Shown piece after piece: positions 8,372 to 16,442 of a stretch of DNA of 45,665 nucleotides. Within the stretch, counting starts at the first letter, position 1; each line of letters opens with the position of its first letter. Source of the DNA: JBHENC01 sp051000345. GTDB lineage: Bacteria; Acidobacteriota; Blastocatellia; Pyrinomonadales; Pyrinomonadaceae. The stretch spans positions 1 through 45,665 of the forward strand of contig JBPCOJ010000002.1 of the NCBI GenBank assembly GCA_051000345.1. The letters are read 5' to 3'. The translations under genes and the position numbers were made by a program. Under the pieces are notes generated by a model. It saw only the letters and a program-made list of their open reading frames with translations, did not search any database and had not been told where the DNA came from.

Positions 8372-8863
8372 ATGTTTCCAGAAAACAATCAAAGCATGAA
8401 ATCGCAGAAACCGATTGATGAACGACAGCGCGCGCGCTTCCCGGACGCGCGGCTCGATGACATCAGTCGCTCGCTTGTGCGCGCCGCTCAAGCGAGCGAA
8501 GAGGAAATAGACGCGGCTGTCAATGCGCCGTTTCTTTACGCGCGGCTTCAGGCACGCATTCACGCGAAGGCGGAAACAAGCGCCGCCTTCGAGCGAAACA
8601 ATTTGTGGGCGATGTTTTTGACGGCGTGGCGTCCCGTCACGGGAATGGCTTTGATGACCTTGTGCGCCGCCGTGCTGTTCTGGTTTACGGCGCTCGCCGG
8701 AACAGCCGCGACGAACGGCGAGTTGATGATGGGCGGCAGCGATTATCTTGCCAACGGCAATTCAAACTTCGAGCGGATTGTTTTCACGAACGGGAACGCG
8801 CCCTCGAATGATGAAGTGCTGACGACGCTCTTGAATCAAGATGAAACGGACGTAGCAAAATGA
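8372..8863 (+). CDS. one-TM protein, candidate anti-sigma factor
   Basis: 163 residues without a recognised domain. The N-terminal ~90 residues are charged, helical and predicted cytosolic. One transmembrane helix follows (GMALMTLCAAVLFWFTALAG), then ~55 residues outside. This is the topology of single-pass anti-sigma factors, and the gene sits between an ECF sigma factor and a periplasmic Spy-like protein, so an anti-sigma role is a reasonable inference. No zinc HxxxCxxC motif of ZAS-type anti-sigmas is present. The start has GGAGCGAG directly upstream. Its TGA overlaps the next ATG (ATGA at 8860-8863), so the two are translationally coupled. Confidence 0.65.
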   Translation: MFPENNQSMKSQKPIDERQRARFPDARLDDISRSLVRAAQASEEEIDAAVNAPFLYARLQARIHAKAETSAAFERNNLWAMFLTAWRPVTGMALMTLCAAVLFWFTALAGTAATNGELMMGGSDYLANGNSNFERIVFTNGNAPSNDEVLTTLLNQDETDVAK

Positions 8864-9261
8864 TTTGGGAAGGCAGAACACGTTTGAAGGTTTGGCTGGT
8901 GCTCGTCGGCGTCTTTCTGCTCGGCGGCGTGACAGGCGCATCGCTCGCAGGCGTTTATCATTTGCGCCACCGCGATGATCCGCATAACAGAGACGGGCGG
9001 CGCGAAGCCTTCTTTGAAAAAATGCGCTCCGATCTTAATCTGACAAACGAACAGGCCGCGCAAATCAAAACCATCCTCGAAGAAACGCGCAGCCAATTTC
9101 AATCCCTGCAAGCCGAAGCGCGCCCGCGTTTTGATGCGATCAAACAAAAAGAGCGCGAGCGCATTCGCGGCATTCTCGATTCCCAACAGCAGCAGCGCTT
9201 CGATCAAATAACCGCCCGCCACGATGCCATGCGCGAACAACGCGACAGAAACGAACGTTGA
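8860..9261 (+). CDS. Spy/CpxP-like membrane-anchored sensor protein
   Basis: 133 residues. One N-terminal hydrophobic helix (VWLVLVGVFLLGGVTGASLAG) anchors or exports a helical domain with the Spy/CnrX-type pattern: REAFFEKMRSDLNLTNEQAAQIKTI, then RGILDSQQQQRFDQITARHD. Proteins of this fold sense metals or envelope stress in the periplasm and can hold the anti-sigma in check (CnrX in Cupriavidus). It overlaps the upstream candidate anti-sigma by 4 bases and is the last gene of the operon. The ligand is not predictable: the domain has few His or Cys residues apart from the early HLRHRDDPHNRD stretch. Confidence 0.75.
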   Translation: MIWEGRTRLKVWLVLVGVFLLGGVTGASLAGVYHLRHRDDPHNRDGRREAFFEKMRSDLNLTNEQAAQIKTILEETRSQFQSLQAEARPRFDAIKQKERERIRGILDSQQQQRFDQITARHDAMREQRDRNER

Positions 9262-9301
9262 ATTCTAAGGTAATAAAATCAACCGCCGCGCTCCAATTTA
9301 T

Positions 9302-11566
9302 TTACGATGTGACGATCAGCAGGGAGCACGGCGTATTCTCAAGCAGCACTGTGACGCGCGGGCCGAACGAGAGTTTTTCGCCTGTGCGTGCTTTGACGCC
9401 GAGCACGACGAGATTATGTTTGCCGCGTTTGATCTGGCGCAGGATGGCTGCCTCCGGCGCGCGACGCACTTTAACGATGGGCGTTACGCGCACTCCCTCG
9501 CGCGTGCCTAAATCCCGCACATCTGTGACGATGGCGCGGCCTGTGTTAAGGAGTTTGCGAATCTGTCGTATTAACAGTGCTTCGCTCGGCGCAGATGAAA
9601 CATGCAGCGCGGTGACGCGGCTGCCGGAAGCTTTGGCGATGGCGATGGCGACTTCTGCGCCGCGCCGCGAATAATCCGTGCCGGTTGTCGGAACGAGTAT
9701 GTTCAGTGAATGATCGAAACGCTTTTCGGCGTGGTCGCCGCGCGCAATGGCGATGGCTGTCGCGCCCTTAAAGTCCTGCCAGATATTTCCCACAGATGAG
9801 TTGAATGTATGCAACTCCTTGTCGCCGATTTCAAGCGCGCGCTCAACGCCTAGGAACAGCATCTCGAATCCTTTTTTCGTCGCGCCGAGAATCGCTTCGG
9901 ATAGTTCCGCGTCGGTTATCTGGCGTGTCAGCACGTCTGGAAGAACTGCCGTTACAGCTTCCTCGCCGTTGCTGCCGCGCAACTTTTGCGCCGCCGCATC
10001 CATAGACATTTTGACAACGTCGCTGGAATTATCGCGCGTCAGCCGCAGCGTGGTCGTTTCCTTTGCGCCTAGTTCCAGCACACTCGCCATAATCTGCCGC
10101 GTGCCTGCGAACAACCCGCCGAGCATGGAAGCGAGCCGCCCGTCCGGGCTGTTGTCAACGGTAATCAGCAAGCGCTCGATTTTCGGCAAAGAATCTTTAG
10201 CTTCCGCTTGCTCGCGTTCGAGCCGCTCTTTTTCTTCGCCCGTCGGCGGAATGCGCGCGAGCGCCCAACGAAGCAGCGGCGGCGTAATCAGCGTGGTGGT
10301 GATCGCCATGAAAACGATCAGCGTGAAAATGTCGCGCGTCAGCACGCCCATCGAAAGCCCTATGGTAGCGACGATGACTTCCGTCGAGCCGCGCGCGTTC
10401 ATGCCGATGGCGAGCGCCGTCGCTTCGCGGTGAGTCATTCGCCCGAAGCGGCCTCCGACATAACAGCCGACTATTTTGCCGAAGCTCGCAATCAGAATCA
10501 GCGCAATCGCCAGCTTCAACAGATACGGGCTTTTAAGCACCGTCAGATCAACCGAGAGTCCCGCGACGGCAAAGAAAATCGGCGCAAACAGCGCGACGAC
10601 CAAGCCTCTTAATTGTTCTTCGATGTGCTTTGTCAGAATCGGCGATTGGCCGACAAGTATGCCGACGACAAAAGCGCCCAGCACAGTATGCACGCCGATA
10701 TAATCCGTCAGCAGCGCGCCCGCGAACGTCAAAACCAGAATCGCCGTGATGACCGGCATCTCTATGCTGAGATGATCGTTCGTCCAGCGAATGACATGCG
10801 CGACGAGTCGTCCGCCGACGGTAAAGCTGAAGACGAGGAATATCGCCGTGCCGAGTACGCTGAAGCTCAAGCTCGCCACGTTGACGCTTCCTTCGGCGAC
10901 TATTGCTCCGATGAGCGCGATGATAATCCAGCCGACGGTGTCATCGAGGATTGCCGAAGCAAGAATAATCTGCCCGACGTTGCGGCGCGTGAAGTCCGCT
11001 TCCATCACGACCATCGCCACAATCTTGACGGACGAAATCGAGAGCGCCGTCGCAAGGAAAAGCGAAGTCGCAAGGCGTTGGCGCGGGTCTGGAATCATCG
11101 CGTCCGGCAGAAATTCGCCGATCAGAAAGCCGCACACGAAAGGCAGCAGAATTCCGCCGATGGAAGTTGAAAAGGCTGTCCGGCGCATACGCTTGACGAG
11201 CGCCAAATCCGTTTCCATTCCGGTTATCAACAACAGCATCAGCACGCCTAGTTGCGAGATGCCGTCGATCATTTTCTTTTGCGCAATTGTGTCTGGAAAG
11301 ATGGCGTGGCTCGCTTCCGGCCAGATTGCGCCGAGCACGGATGGGCCGAGCGCAACTCCTGCGATTAGTTGACCCATGACGGCAGGCTGCCCGATGCGCT
11401 GCATTACTTCGCCGAGCAATCTTCCCACCAATAACATCAAAGCGATTTCAGCAATAAAGATCATTACCGAATGGTCTGCGACATGCGCAGTGGCCTTCGC
11501 GGGCGCGCTAGCCATCAGCAGCGCAAGGCAGTGGGCGAAAAGATTTTGTGTGAACAGGAATAACAT
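9302..11566 (-). CDS. CPA2-type cation:proton antiporter with C-terminal USP-like region
   Basis: 754 residues. Residues ~30-430 form a 12-13 helix Na+/H+ (or K+/H+) exchanger domain of the KefB/NhaS-like CPA2 class. Visible motifs are GQPAVMGQLIAGVALGPSVLG near the N-terminus, ASAILDDTVGWIIIALIGA with the expected carboxylates, and GMNARGSTEVIVATIGL near the end of the domain. The remaining ~310 residues are cytosolic and look like two universal-stress-protein domains: a degenerate one (RLLITVDNSPDGRLASMLGG) and a canonical one (LNILVPTTGTDYSRRGAEVA to FGPRVTVLLENTPCSLLIV). USP tails usually regulate transport by nucleotide binding. The extra N-terminal helix may be a signal sequence. Confidence 0.88.
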   Translation of the reverse strand: MLFLFTQNLFAHCLALLMASAPAKATAHVADHSVMIFIAEIALMLLVGRLLGEVMQRIGQPAVMGQLIAGVALGPSVLGAIWPEASHAIFPDTIAQKKMIDGISQLGVLMLLLITGMETDLALVKRMRRTAFSTSIGGILLPFVCGFLIGEFLPDAMIPDPRQRLATSLFLATALSISSVKIVAMVVMEADFTRRNVGQIILASAILDDTVGWIIIALIGAIVAEGSVNVASLSFSVLGTAIFLVFSFTVGGRLVAHVIRWTNDHLSIEMPVITAILVLTFAGALLTDYIGVHTVLGAFVVGILVGQSPILTKHIEEQLRGLVVALFAPIFFAVAGLSVDLTVLKSPYLLKLAIALILIASFGKIVGCYVGGRFGRMTHREATALAIGMNARGSTEVIVATIGLSMGVLTRDIFTLIVFMAITTTLITPPLLRWALARIPPTGEEKERLEREQAEAKDSLPKIERLLITVDNSPDGRLASMLGGLFAGTRQIMASVLELGAKETTTLRLTRDNSSDVVKMSMDAAAQKLRGSNGEEAVTAVLPDVLTRQITDAELSEAILGATKKGFEMLFLGVERALEIGDKELHTFNSSVGNIWQDFKGATAIAIARGDHAEKRFDHSLNILVPTTGTDYSRRGAEVAIAIAKASGSRVTALHVSSAPSEALLIRQIRKLLNTGRAIVTDVRDLGTREGVRVTPIVKVRRAPEAAILRQIKRGKHNLVVLGVKARTGEKLSFGPRVTVLLENTPCSLLIVTS

Positions 11567-11640
11567 ATTCTATTCGTCGTCTGGATAACCCGGCAAAATG
11601 TTTCTCACGCGCAAGCCTTTTATCCTTTGTTATTTTCGTT

Positions 11641-11652
11641 GTTACCGAAAAC
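11641..11652. promoter_or_regulatory. candidate operator upstream of the CPA2 antiporter
   Basis: GTTACCGAAAAC here differs by one base from GTTACCGATAAC at 13264-13275, which lies in the same relative position upstream of the chromate transporter. Both genes run leftward and flank the MarR regulon. A shared regulator, possibly the MarR protein, is an inference. The 188-base gap 11567-11754 otherwise holds no gene. Confidence 0.35.
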
Positions 11653-11754
11653 GTTTCCGGGAAATATTCCTCTCCAGTGTGGCCTAGCGCTGCTTGCCGA
11701 TTCAAACGCGTCGCCCGTCAAAGTAGTGGAGAGGCGCGCGTTTTTTTCTTCGTT

Positions 11755-13242
11755 TCAACCGATAATCAAACCCATCAGGAATCGAACGACTCCCGCGCCC
11801 AAGATGACCCAAAAAGCATTCGGGCGATAACGTATCAGCACAAATACGGCGAGTCCGCCGATGAAAAGTCCTACCCAAGTATGTATGCCTGCGCGCCCGA
11901 TGCTCAATGCCGCTGCGACGAGCAAGCCGACGACCGCAGGCGTGACACCGCGCAGGAATGATTGCACCCTTTCATTTGTGCGAAAACGGCTCAAAGATGA
12001 TCCGGCGGCAATCGTCATCAAGAACGAGGGAAGAAAAATGCCGATGGTTGCGACGAGCGCGCCGAGCGTGCCTGCCACGCGGTAACCGATGAAGGTGGCG
12101 GTGATGAGCACGGGGCCGGGTGTGATCTGACCGAGCGCCGCTGCGTCTGCAAATTCCTGATGCGTTATCCAATGGTGATAGTTCACAGCTTCCGATTCGA
12201 TCAACGGCAGCATGACGAAACCGCCGCCGAACGTGACTGCGCCCATGCGTAAAAATACAGTCGAGAGCGCGAGCAGCAATCCGAGTTTAGCGAGCACAGG
12301 CATGGATACGCCCAAGGCTCCGAAGGAATAAAGCCGTGTCTTCGATGAAGGCTCCGCTGTGTCTTCATCGTCATCGCCAGCAGCCTCATTGCCAGCGGCA
12401 TCTTGATTCCTTTCCCGCTCATCGGCCTCGCCAGCCTGACGCACACGCTCCTCTGCGAGCGCACGCATTACATAGCCACCGACGAAAGCCTGTTTGCGGC
12501 GAACGCTGCGTTCGCGGCGCTGCGCCGTCATGCGCGTGGCAATGCGCTTCGTGCGCCGCCTGCGCCCGGCGACGCCTTCGACGCGCTGCCATTTTTGTAT
12601 CTGCTTTTCAGCAAAGGAGTCTATGAAAATGCCGATAACGCCTGCCGCAAGCACCACCTCGATGACAGTGGCATTAAAGACAGCCACCGCCACACATGCC
12701 AGCGCCGCGACTATCCATTGCCATTGCTTGACGAGCGTGCTTTTGCCGACGCGCCACGCCGTCACGAGTATGAGCGCGACGACGGCTGCCGTCAGCCCGT
12801 GAAATAAGCGGTCTGTGTTCGGTAGATTCCGCAGATGCTTATAAAGAATTGCCAGCCCGATCATCATCAGCATGGAAGGCAGAATAAAGCCGACCAGCGC
12901 GACACTTGCCCCGCGCCAGCCGCGCAGCTTCAAACCGATGTATGTCGCGGCATTACCGGCGCTCGTTCCCGGCAGGCTTTGCGCGAGAGCGAAGCCTTCC
13001 GCAAACTCTTGATCCGTCAACCAACGTCGCTCGCGCACCGTCAGCGTTCTGATTTGTGAAATGACCGCCAGTCCGCCGCCGAAGCCGACCAGACCGATTT
13101 TAAGAAAGGATAAGAAAAGACCGCCGAGCGTGGCGGTGCGCGAGATGCGTTTTATTTCTCTGCGCCCGTAGCGAGCGCGCGTTTGCATATTGCGCACGCG
13201 CCGACGAATTTTACGGGACTTTTTGTCGATGATTTCCGGCAC
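11755..13242 (-). CDS. chrA: chromate transporter ChrA, two-domain type
   Basis: 495 residues, membrane protein of the CHR superfamily that exports chromate or related oxyanions. Two homologous CHR halves are visible. The first has FLKIGLVGFGGGLAVISQI and LAQSLPGTSAGNAATYIG; the second has FLRMGAVTFGGGFVMLPLI and LGQITPGPVLITATFIG. Both carry the FGGG and PG signatures. Between the halves (residues ~205-305) is an unusually long charged linker, first Arg/Lys-rich and then acidic. The start is uncertain: a GTG at 13242 gives this length, while ATG at 13188 (MQTRARYG) would remove 18 residues; neither has a clear ribosome-binding site. Confidence 0.88.
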   Translation of the reverse strand: MPEIIDKKSRKIRRRVRNMQTRARYGRREIKRISRTATLGGLFLSFLKIGLVGFGGGLAVISQIRTLTVRERRWLTDQEFAEGFALAQSLPGTSAGNAATYIGLKLRGWRGASVALVGFILPSMLMMIGLAILYKHLRNLPNTDRLFHGLTAAVVALILVTAWRVGKSTLVKQWQWIVAALACVAVAVFNATVIEVVLAAGVIGIFIDSFAEKQIQKWQRVEGVAGRRRRTKRIATRMTAQRRERSVRRKQAFVGGYVMRALAEERVRQAGEADERERNQDAAGNEAAGDDDEDTAEPSSKTRLYSFGALGVSMPVLAKLGLLLALSTVFLRMGAVTFGGGFVMLPLIESEAVNYHHWITHQEFADAAALGQITPGPVLITATFIGYRVAGTLGALVATIGIFLPSFLMTIAAGSSLSRFRTNERVQSFLRGVTPAVVGLLVAAALSIGRAGIHTWVGLFIGGLAVFVLIRYRPNAFWVILGAGVVRFLMGLIIG

Positions 13243-13263
13243 AGTTTTTCAGCAATCTGTATT

Positions 13264-13275
13264 GTTACCGATAAC
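13264..13275. promoter_or_regulatory. candidate operator GTTACCGATAAC between chrA and marR
   Basis: An imperfect palindrome 22 bases upstream of the chrA start, related to the operator-like sequences at 13391 and 13907 (shared TTATCG / GATAAC core on one strand) and nearly identical to 11641-11652. Likely bound by the neighbouring MarR regulator; this is inference. Confidence 0.4.
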
Positions 13276-13299
13276 TCTCATTCTACGCCACCTCTCGAT

Positions 13300-13332
13300 A
13301 CGAAAGCCGGTAATTTCCTTCGCGGCTTTCGT
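13300..13332. repeat. 10-bp perfect inverted repeat upstream of marR
   Basis: ACGAAAGCCG at 13300-13309 is the exact reverse complement of 13323-13332, with a 13-base loop. It lies in the divergent chrA-marR intergenic region, about 50 bases before the marR -35 box. There is no T-run on either side, so a regulatory site is as likely as a weak terminator. Confidence 0.5.
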
Positions 13333-13379
13333 CATCCGTCCGCCGGAATTATCCCGGAAGTTATTCGAGTAATATCGTC

Positions 13380-13408
13380 TTGACAATTATCGTTATAACG
13401 TCTATTAT
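13380..13408 (+). promoter_or_regulatory. marR promoter with palindromic operator in the spacer
   Basis: A near-consensus sigma-70 promoter: TTGACA at 13380-13385, a 17-base spacer, and TATTAT at 13403-13408. The spacer contains the perfect 10-base palindrome CGTTATAACG at 13391-13400, which is a typical place for an autoregulatory MarR operator because a bound dimer would block RNA polymerase. Confidence 0.65.
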
Positions 13409-13415
13409 GTCGAAC

Positions 13416-13886
13416 ATGGTCGCTAAGGTGCAAAAGGATTTGAAGCAAGCCAAGCGCTTTGCCTGCCCGGAGGAAGAAGTCTTTCTGAATATTCAGCGCA
13501 CGGCGGAGTTGTTGTCGTGGGGCATCAACGAAACGCTCAAGAAAGTGGAGCTGACGCCGACGCAGTACAACGTGCTCCGAATCCTGCGCGGCGCGGGGCA
13601 AGCGGGCGTCTCGTGCAGCGAAGTCGGCGAGCGGATGGTGACGAAGGACTCCGACATCACGCGCTTGCTGGATCGCCTCGAAGCGCGCAAGCTGATTTCC
13701 AGAGAGCGGGAAGCGAAAGACCGCCGCGTTATCAACACGCGCATCACGGATGAGGGATTAAGTGTTTTGAAGGACTTGGACAAACCCATCGTCGAATGTC
13801 ATCGCCAGCAGTTGGGACACTTGGGAAGCAAGCAACTCATGTCGCTCAGCAAACTGCTCGAAGCCGTGCGTGGCCAGACTGAGTAG
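13416..13886 (+). CDS. MarR family transcriptional regulator
   Basis: About 156 residues with the winged-helix MarR fold. The pattern runs LTPTQYNVLRILRGAGQAGV, SCSEVGERMVTKDSDITRLL (recognition helix) and LDRLEARKLISREREAKDRR, the wing with the usual basic RV turn. A Cys in RFACPEEE near the N-terminus and a second in GVSCSEVG could serve as redox or electrophile sensors, as in OhrR-type members. Start choice: ATG at 13407 overlaps the -10 box, so if the promoter is used the first usable start is 13416, which falls about at the expected transcription start (leaderless). The downstream genes encode electrophile and peroxide defence enzymes, which fits this regulator. Confidence 0.85.
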   Translation: MVAKVQKDLKQAKRFACPEEEVFLNIQRTAELLSWGINETLKKVELTPTQYNVLRILRGAGQAGVSCSEVGERMVTKDSDITRLLDRLEARKLISREREAKDRRVINTRITDEGLSVLKDLDKPIVECHRQQLGHLGSKQLMSLSKLLEAVRGQTE

Positions 13887-13906
13887 GTTTTTTTTGAGTT
13901 ATTATT

Positions 13907-13931
13907 CGTTATAACAATGAACGTGATAACG
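13907..13931. promoter_or_regulatory. operator-like inverted repeat upstream of the doxX operon
   Basis: CGTTATAAC (13907-13915) and GTGATAACG (13923-13931) form an inverted repeat with one mismatch and a 7-base gap. The left arm equals nine bases of the palindrome in the marR promoter. A GC-rich hairpin (13996-14001 with 14009-14014) lies further into the leader of doxX, followed by TAAAAGTTTT. The MarR protein probably controls this transcript. Confidence 0.55.
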
Positions 13932-14050
13932 AAATGAATCGTCGGCAGCAAGTTAAAGTGCCAAACCCGAGCGCGGGCTTCAGGTAATAATCGTTGCGCG
14001 CGATGGATGCGCGCTAAAAGTTTTACCACACTTTCTGCGGAGGCAAATTT

Positions 14051-14515
14051 ATGGCTAACTCGAATCCGTTTTATTCGGCGTGGTCGCCGCGCGTATTGAG
14101 CGTGCTGCGCATCGTCGCGGGATTTCTATTTCTTGAGCACGGACTGCAATTACTTCTGGCGTTTCCGGCGGCGGGGCAACCGGGCGGCACTCCTGCGCCG
14201 CTATTATCGTTTATGGGCATCACGGGCGCGCTCGAATTAGTGGGCGGATTGCTGCTCATGCTGGGATTATTGACGCGCCTTGTGGCCTTTATTCTTTCCG
14301 GGCAAATGGCCGTCGCTTATTTTATGGCGCACGCACCGCAAGGCTTCTGGCCTGTACTGAACAAAGGCGAATTGGCGGCGCTGTATAGTTTCGTGTTTCT
14401 TTACCTGGCGGCGGCTGGCGGCGGCGTGTGGAGTCTGGATAATTTGTTGTGGCGAGGTGACGGAAATTCATCTCATACAGGCACTGCAAACGGCTCGATC
14501 AGGGAGGGAGTTTAA
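14051..14515 (+). CDS. DoxX family membrane protein
   Basis: 154 residues with four membrane helices, the first at VLRIVAGFLFLEHGLQLLLAF, then LELVGGLLLMLGLLTRLVAFIL, MAVAYFMAHAPQ and LYSFVFLYLAAAGGGVWSL. The pattern LRIxxGxxFLxHGxxK is the DoxX signature. DoxX proteins are often linked to thiol and radical stress defence, and this gene opens a run of redox-stress genes behind a MarR regulator. A good ribosome-binding site (GGAGG, 8 bases upstream) supports the start. The stop codon is 2 bases before the next ATG. Confidence 0.88.
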   Translation: MANSNPFYSAWSPRVLSVLRIVAGFLFLEHGLQLLLAFPAAGQPGGTPAPLLSFMGITGALELVGGLLLMLGLLTRLVAFILSGQMAVAYFMAHAPQGFWPVLNKGELAALYSFVFLYLAAAGGGVWSLDNLLWRGDGNSSHTGTANGSIREGV

Positions 14516-14517
14516 TC

Positions 14518-15147
14518 ATGGAGAAAATTGCTGAAACGCAATATCCGGTTCACGAATTGATTGAAAAACGCTGGAGTCCGCTCGCGTTTTCCGCGCAGGC
14601 AGTCGAGCCGGAAAAACTGCGAAGCCTTTTAGAAGCGGCGCGCTGGGCGGCTTCGAGTTATAACCAACAGCCTTGGAGCTTTATCCTTGCGACAAAGGAA
14701 AACGAACTCGATCACGAGCGTTTGCTCGGCTGCCTTGTCGAAGGCAACAGAGAGTGGGCGCGGGTTGCGCCGGTGCTGATGCTGTCAGTCGCCAGACTCG
14801 ATTTCGATTTTGACAATAAACCGAACCGGCACGCCTTCCATGATGTCGGTCAGGCCGCATCGAGCCTCGCGTTGGAAGCCACCGCGCAAGGCTTGGTGAT
14901 ACATCAGATGGCGGGATTCGATGTTGCAAAAGCGCGCGAAGAGTTTTCAATCCCGGAGGGCTACGAGCCTGTCGCGGCGATTGCCTTAGGCTATGCGGGC
15001 AACCACGAAGGCTTGCCTGAAGGCTTGCGCGCAAGAGAAGAATCGCCGCGCGTTCGACGCGAGCAAAAGGATTTTGTGTTCGCTGGAAAGTGGGGACAAA
15101 CTTCGCCGCTCGTGCTAAACGAAGCGCGCGGCAAAACCGATTGGTAA
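14518..15147 (+). CDS. nitroreductase family protein
   Basis: 209 residues, FMN-dependent oxidoreductase of the nitroreductase fold that reduces nitro compounds or quinones with NAD(P)H. The N-terminal FMN pocket is clear (KRWSPLAFSAQAVEP, then LLEAARWAASSYNQQPWSFI), and the rest of the fold follows with DVGQAASSLALEATAQGLVIH and GYEPVAAIALGYAG. It directly follows doxX with a strong ribosome-binding site (GGGAGGGAG), so the two are co-transcribed. The C-terminal REESPRVRREQKDFVF is the usual tail of this subgroup. Confidence 0.9.
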   Translation: MEKIAETQYPVHELIEKRWSPLAFSAQAVEPEKLRSLLEAARWAASSYNQQPWSFILATKENELDHERLLGCLVEGNREWARVAPVLMLSVARLDFDFDNKPNRHAFHDVGQAASSLALEATAQGLVIHQMAGFDVAKAREEFSIPEGYEPVAAIALGYAGNHEGLPEGLRAREESPRVRREQKDFVFAGKWGQTSPLVLNEARGKTDW

Positions 15148-15156
15148 GGGGGAAGC

Positions 15157-15855
15157 ATGATTAAAGTAAGAGCGGCAGCGGAGCGCGGGAAGACGCAGAC
15201 AAATTGGCTGGACGGCAACCACACGTTTTCCTTTAACCGCTATTACGATCCGCGTTGGACGGGCTTTCGAGATTTGCTCGTCATCAACGAAGACCGCATT
15301 GCGCCGGGCATGGGCTTCGGCACGCACTCGCATGAGAATATGGAGATCATCACGCTGGTCATCGAAGGCGCGCTACAGCACCGCGATTCGACAGGCGGGA
15401 GCGGCGTGATTCGTCCCGGCGAAGTGCAAAAGATGAGCGCCGGAACGGGCGTCAGCCACAGCGAGATGAACGCGTCCGAAACCGAACCCGCGCATCTTTT
15501 GCAAATATGGATTCAGCCGGAGCGGGAAGGCATCGATCCGGGCTATGAGCAAAAGGAATTTTCAGAAGCATCGAAGCAAGGAAAGCTGCGGCTCGTCGCG
15601 TCGCCCGGCGGCGTTGACGGCTCCGTAACGATTCAGCAGGATGCGAAGCTCTATGACGCAGCGCTTGCGCCCGGCGATGAAGTTTCCTATCCACTGGGCG
15701 AAGGTCGTTACGCATGGTTACAGGTTGTCATAGGCGCAATCAGCGTGGGCGGCACGCTGCTTCAAGCGGGCGACGGCGCGGCCATCAGCGAAGAAAACTC
15801 GCTCGATATTCGGGCAAGCGAAGCGGCGGAAATTCTGCTCTTCGACTTAGCATGA
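15157..15855 (+). CDS. pirin family protein (YhaK-like bicupin)
   Basis: 232 residues, a bicupin of the pirin family. The metal site is intact in the N-terminal cupin: GMGFGTHSHENMEIITLV supplies two His, and GTGVSHSEMNAS supplies a His and Glu. Pirins of this type act as quercetin dioxygenases or redox sensors. The C-terminal cupin (RLVASPGGVDGSVTIQQDAK to IRASEAAEILLFDL) lacks metal ligands, as is normal. It follows the nitroreductase by 9 bases with GGGGG-rich ribosome-binding sequence and belongs to the same operon. Confidence 0.9.
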   Translation: MIKVRAAAERGKTQTNWLDGNHTFSFNRYYDPRWTGFRDLLVINEDRIAPGMGFGTHSHENMEIITLVIEGALQHRDSTGGSGVIRPGEVQKMSAGTGVSHSEMNASETEPAHLLQIWIQPEREGIDPGYEQKEFSEASKQGKLRLVASPGGVDGSVTIQQDAKLYDAALAPGDEVSYPLGEGRYAWLQVVIGAISVGGTLLQAGDGAAISEENSLDIRASEAAEILLFDLA

Positions 15856-15913
15856 AGCATCAGCCTGCTATATCGAATAATGAAAGCAAACATTTTACAC
15901 AGAGGAGAAAAAC

Positions 15914-16339
15914 ATGAAACGTAAAGCATCGGCAGTATGGAAGGGCGGCATCAAGGACGGCAAAGGAATTATTTCGACGGACAGCGGCGTGCTTTCCGAG
16001 ACGCAGTATTCCTTTAGCACGCGCTTTGAAGAAGGCAAGGGAACGAACCCAGAAGAATTAATCGCCGCCGCACACGCGGGCTGTTTCTCGATGGCGCTGT
16101 CGGGACAACTGGGGGAAGCAGGCTTGACTGCGGAAAGCATCAACACGACTGCCGCCGTCACGCTCGACAAAACAGCAGACGGATTTGCGATCACGGCGGT
16201 TCATTTAGACGTGACGGCGAAGATACCCGGAGCAAATCAGCAGGCTTTTGAAACGGCGGCGAATAACGCCAAGGCGGGCTGTCCCGTTTCTAAGTTATTG
16301 AACGCGAAGATCACGATGGACGCCAAACTCGAAGCATAA
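15914..16339 (+). CDS. osmC: OsmC family peroxiredoxin
   Basis: 141 residues, hydroperoxide reductase of the OsmC/Ohr superfamily. Both catalytic Cys are present: the first in HAGCFSMALSGQLGEAG (~residue 56), the second in AKAGCPVSKLLNA (~residue 120). The first strand KRKASAVWKGGIKDGKGII and the EELIAAAHAGC block identify the OsmC rather than the Ohr subgroup. An excellent ribosome-binding site (AGAGGAG) precedes the start. It detoxifies organic peroxides, in line with its neighbours, and is followed by a terminator-like hairpin. Confidence 0.9.
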   Translation: MKRKASAVWKGGIKDGKGIISTDSGVLSETQYSFSTRFEEGKGTNPEELIAAAHAGCFSMALSGQLGEAGLTAESINTTAAVTLDKTADGFAITAVHLDVTAKIPGANQQAFETAANNAKAGCPVSKLLNAKITMDAKLEA

Positions 16340-16345
16340 GCTGCG

Positions 16346-16390
16346 GCGCTATCGACTCAAATGATATTAAGTTTGAATCGATAGCGCTTT
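16346..16390 (+). terminator. terminator-like hairpin after osmC
   Basis: A 16-bp stem (16346-16361 with 16372-16387) with a single mismatch and a 10-base loop, followed by only three T. It probably ends or attenuates the doxX-osmC transcript before the alcohol dehydrogenase. Confidence 0.6.
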
Positions 16391-16442
16391 AGGATTCATT
16401 AACCGAATAATTAGAAGTGAACAAGGAAGGACAATCATCATA

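Noticed and set aside
10613..11170. Long open frame opposite the CPA2 antiporter
   Set aside because: It is antisense to a clear gene and its Arg/Asp/Ala-rich composition is what GC-rich third positions produce.
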